The position numbers and the translations under genes were made by a program. This document shows, piece after piece, positions 62,834-64,000 of a stretch of 64,000 nucleotides of DNA. How positions within the stretch are numbered: the first letter of the stretch is position 1; every line of letters begins with the position of its first letter. Under the pieces are notes generated by a model, which did not search any database, was not told where the DNA came from, and was given only the letters and a program-made list of their open reading frames with translations. This stretch comes from Chitinophagaceae bacterium UBA7600 (GTDB lineage Bacteria > Bacteroidota > Bacteroidia > Chitinophagales > Chitinophagaceae): NCBI GenBank assembly GCA_002478885.1, contig DLKC01000017.1:62001-126000 (forward strand). The letters run 5' to 3'.

Positions 62834-64000
62834 CTAATAAAAATCTGACCTGTAGTCTTTCACATCAGCCGCTTGTCTTACCGCATTTGCGGAACGGTAA
62901 CCAACCTGCGATTTAATTTGCGTTTCAAGGCTCTGCCGTACCATTTCTGGGGTGCCGCCAAGAGAAGAACCAGCATAAACATTTTCGCCTCTTATAACAA
63001 ATACGGCGGAGGTGCCGGCTATTGCTGCACTCACTTTCCCTTTTAGATCTTTATTAAACGCTGCGCCAATAACTTTTACTTCATTACCAATATTTGGCAC
63101 AACAAAAGCCTGAAAAGAAATGCTATCTGCTGTCATTACAGAACTCCCAGCATTTTTTGCAATTTCTTCCAGTGTTGATCCCTTAATTTTTACCGAGATT
63201 ATTTGTTGGGCCTTCTTTTCATTTCTTACAAGCGATTCAACTTGTGGTCTTGCTGCACTTGCGCTAAGTAGGCCGGCTTTGTTATCAGCCGTAATTACCG
63301 CAACGATATAGTTATTGTTAATTTCAAAAGGTTCGGATACATCACCAAGATCATTATCATAAGTCCAGCGAACAAGCGTTCTGCTATCTCCTAAAGATTG
63401 AATTGTAAAATCGTTTTCCTTTATCTGGTCGGCAATTAACGGTGTTTTATTCAATTTTGCTGCGTTTTTGTCAAATGCTGCTTTATCTCTGCTTGATGCA
63501 GCAAACTGAGTTGCCGCGGTGTTCGCAGCGTCCACAGTTTCCTGGCTGGCAACAATTGGCTTTGCGAGGTAGGCAATATTGTAACCGGTTTCTGATCCTT
63601 TCTGGCCGAGAATTTCTATATAGTGATATCCATATGATGTCTGAACTACTTTTTTGTCGCCCGGCTTTCCGGTAAAAACGAAATCGTTGAATTCTTCAAC
63701 CATTCTGCCCGAAGCGAAATATTCGTATACACCACCTTTAGCTGCGCTTGCTGGATCATCTGAATATTTTATACAAACAGAATCAAATCCAACACCCGCA
63801 TTGATCAATGCAACGGCGCTGTCAAGTCTTTTTCTAGCGGCACTATCTTCTCTAACCCTAAAACTCTGACCGCTGTTTTGATCGGATTGATGGGTAGCAA
63901 CAAGAATGTGCCTTACCCGAACAGAGTCAGGCATAGAAGTGGCACGAACGATTTTTGCCAACACATAATTGTTGTTATCAAGGTATGGACCGTATACGGT
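62834..64000 (-). CDS. Peptidyl-prolyl isomerase (parvulin, PpiD/SurA-like), C-terminal part
   Basis: The frame runs to the window edge, so the N-terminus and any membrane anchor are missing; 388 residues are visible and the GTG at 63964 is an internal codon. The parvulin PPIase domain starts at about residue 30 (VRVRHILVATHQ), continues SVCIKYSDDPASAAKGGVYEYF and ends near GYHYIEILGQ. A second, degenerate chaperone-like region and a C-terminal helical part follow. PpiD-type proteins fold outer-membrane precursors in the periplasm. A full PpiD would start outside with a SurA_N domain. Confidence 0.88.
   Translation of the reverse strand, partial: TVYGPYLDNNNYVLAKIVRATSMPDSVRVRHILVATHQSDQNSGQSFRVREDSAARKRLDSAVALINAGVGFDSVCIKYSDDPASAAKGGVYEYFASGRMVEEFNDFVFTGKPGDKKVVQTSYGYHYIEILGQKGSETGYNIAYLAKPIVASQETVDAANTAATQFAASSRDKAAFDKNAAKLNKTPLIADQIKENDFTIQSLGDSRTLVRWTYDNDLGDVSEPFEINNNYIVAVITADNKAGLLSASAARPQVESLVRNEKKAQQIISVKIKGSTLEEIAKNAGSSVMTADSISFQAFVVPNIGNEVKVIGAAFNKDLKGKVSAAIAGTSAVFVIRGENVYAGSSLGGTPEMVRQSLETQIKSQVGYRSANAVRQAADVKDYRSDFY

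Overview
This 64 kb window looks like chromosome from a Bacteroidota bacterium, most likely of the Chitinophagaceae. The reasons are the family-restricted proteins (DUF3078, DUF2480), a futalosine-pathway menaquinone gene, many secreted proteins and lipoproteins, and ten exact copies of the Bacteroidota -7 promoter box TAnnTTTG placed just ahead of start codons. Gene density is normal, most units hold one to three genes, and no phage, plasmid, CRISPR array or transposase gene is visible. rRNA genes and a normal tRNA are also absent.

Layout. 1-2 kb: tail of a beta-hydroxyacid dehydrogenase and an acyl-CoA synthetase. 2.2-8.1 kb: a fucose-directed patch (GH95-like and GH29 alpha-L-fucosidases with two secreted unknowns). 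8.2-11.1 kb: luciferase-like monooxygenase and DUF885 metallopeptidase lipoprotein. 11.5-17 kb: metal and respiration genes (FeoB, RhlE-type helicase, MerC, SCO, Fur). 17-24.7 kb: ComB, a SNF2 helicase, esterase, ParA, Dabb and fasciclin proteins. 25.1-26 kb: rpmH-rnpA-yidD. 26-31.9 kb: lipoprotein, superoxide dismutase, molybdate module (Mop-ModB-ModC), crotonase, AlkA-type glycosylase. 31.9-36.4 kb: a type-I-secretion-like trio (TolC, HlyD and an ABC protein with altered ATPase motifs). 36.5-39 kb: carbonic anhydrase plus SulP/STAS transporter. 39-45.7 kb: FabG, MqnC, aspartyl protease, GyrB, Lrp. 45.8-46.1 kb: an unusual tRNA-like RNA. 46-53 kb: DUF3078 and an RND efflux system. 53-64 kb: KdsB, nitrilase, NagA, CysS, EEP nuclease, M16 peptidase, CorA, DUF2480, parvulin chaperone.

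The most striking structure is not a gene. Thirty-four copies of an approximately 55-65 bp arm (17 in each orientation) lie in the intergenic spaces. Each arm has a T-run/GCCCGGC outer end, often a GGCATCGCC block, and a TTGCGTCGCACTCTTGTAC core. Eleven pairs form 145-255 bp imperfect inverted repeats; twelve arms stand alone, and three or four separated pairs bracket exactly one gene. A second dialect of the core (TTGTGTCACTCACTTGTAC) carries a compensatory change that keeps its small dyad, which suggests recognition by a protein. One arm supplies the first codons of an aspartyl protease, others touch start or stop codons, and one overlaps the fabG promoter.

The second standout is a monocistronic RNA at 45840-46010. 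It has tRNA acceptor and T arms, a Leu-like D-arm, an anticodon loop that lacks U33, and a variable arm of about 95 nt, with its own promoter and terminator. Both are read directly from the sequence; their functions are inference.
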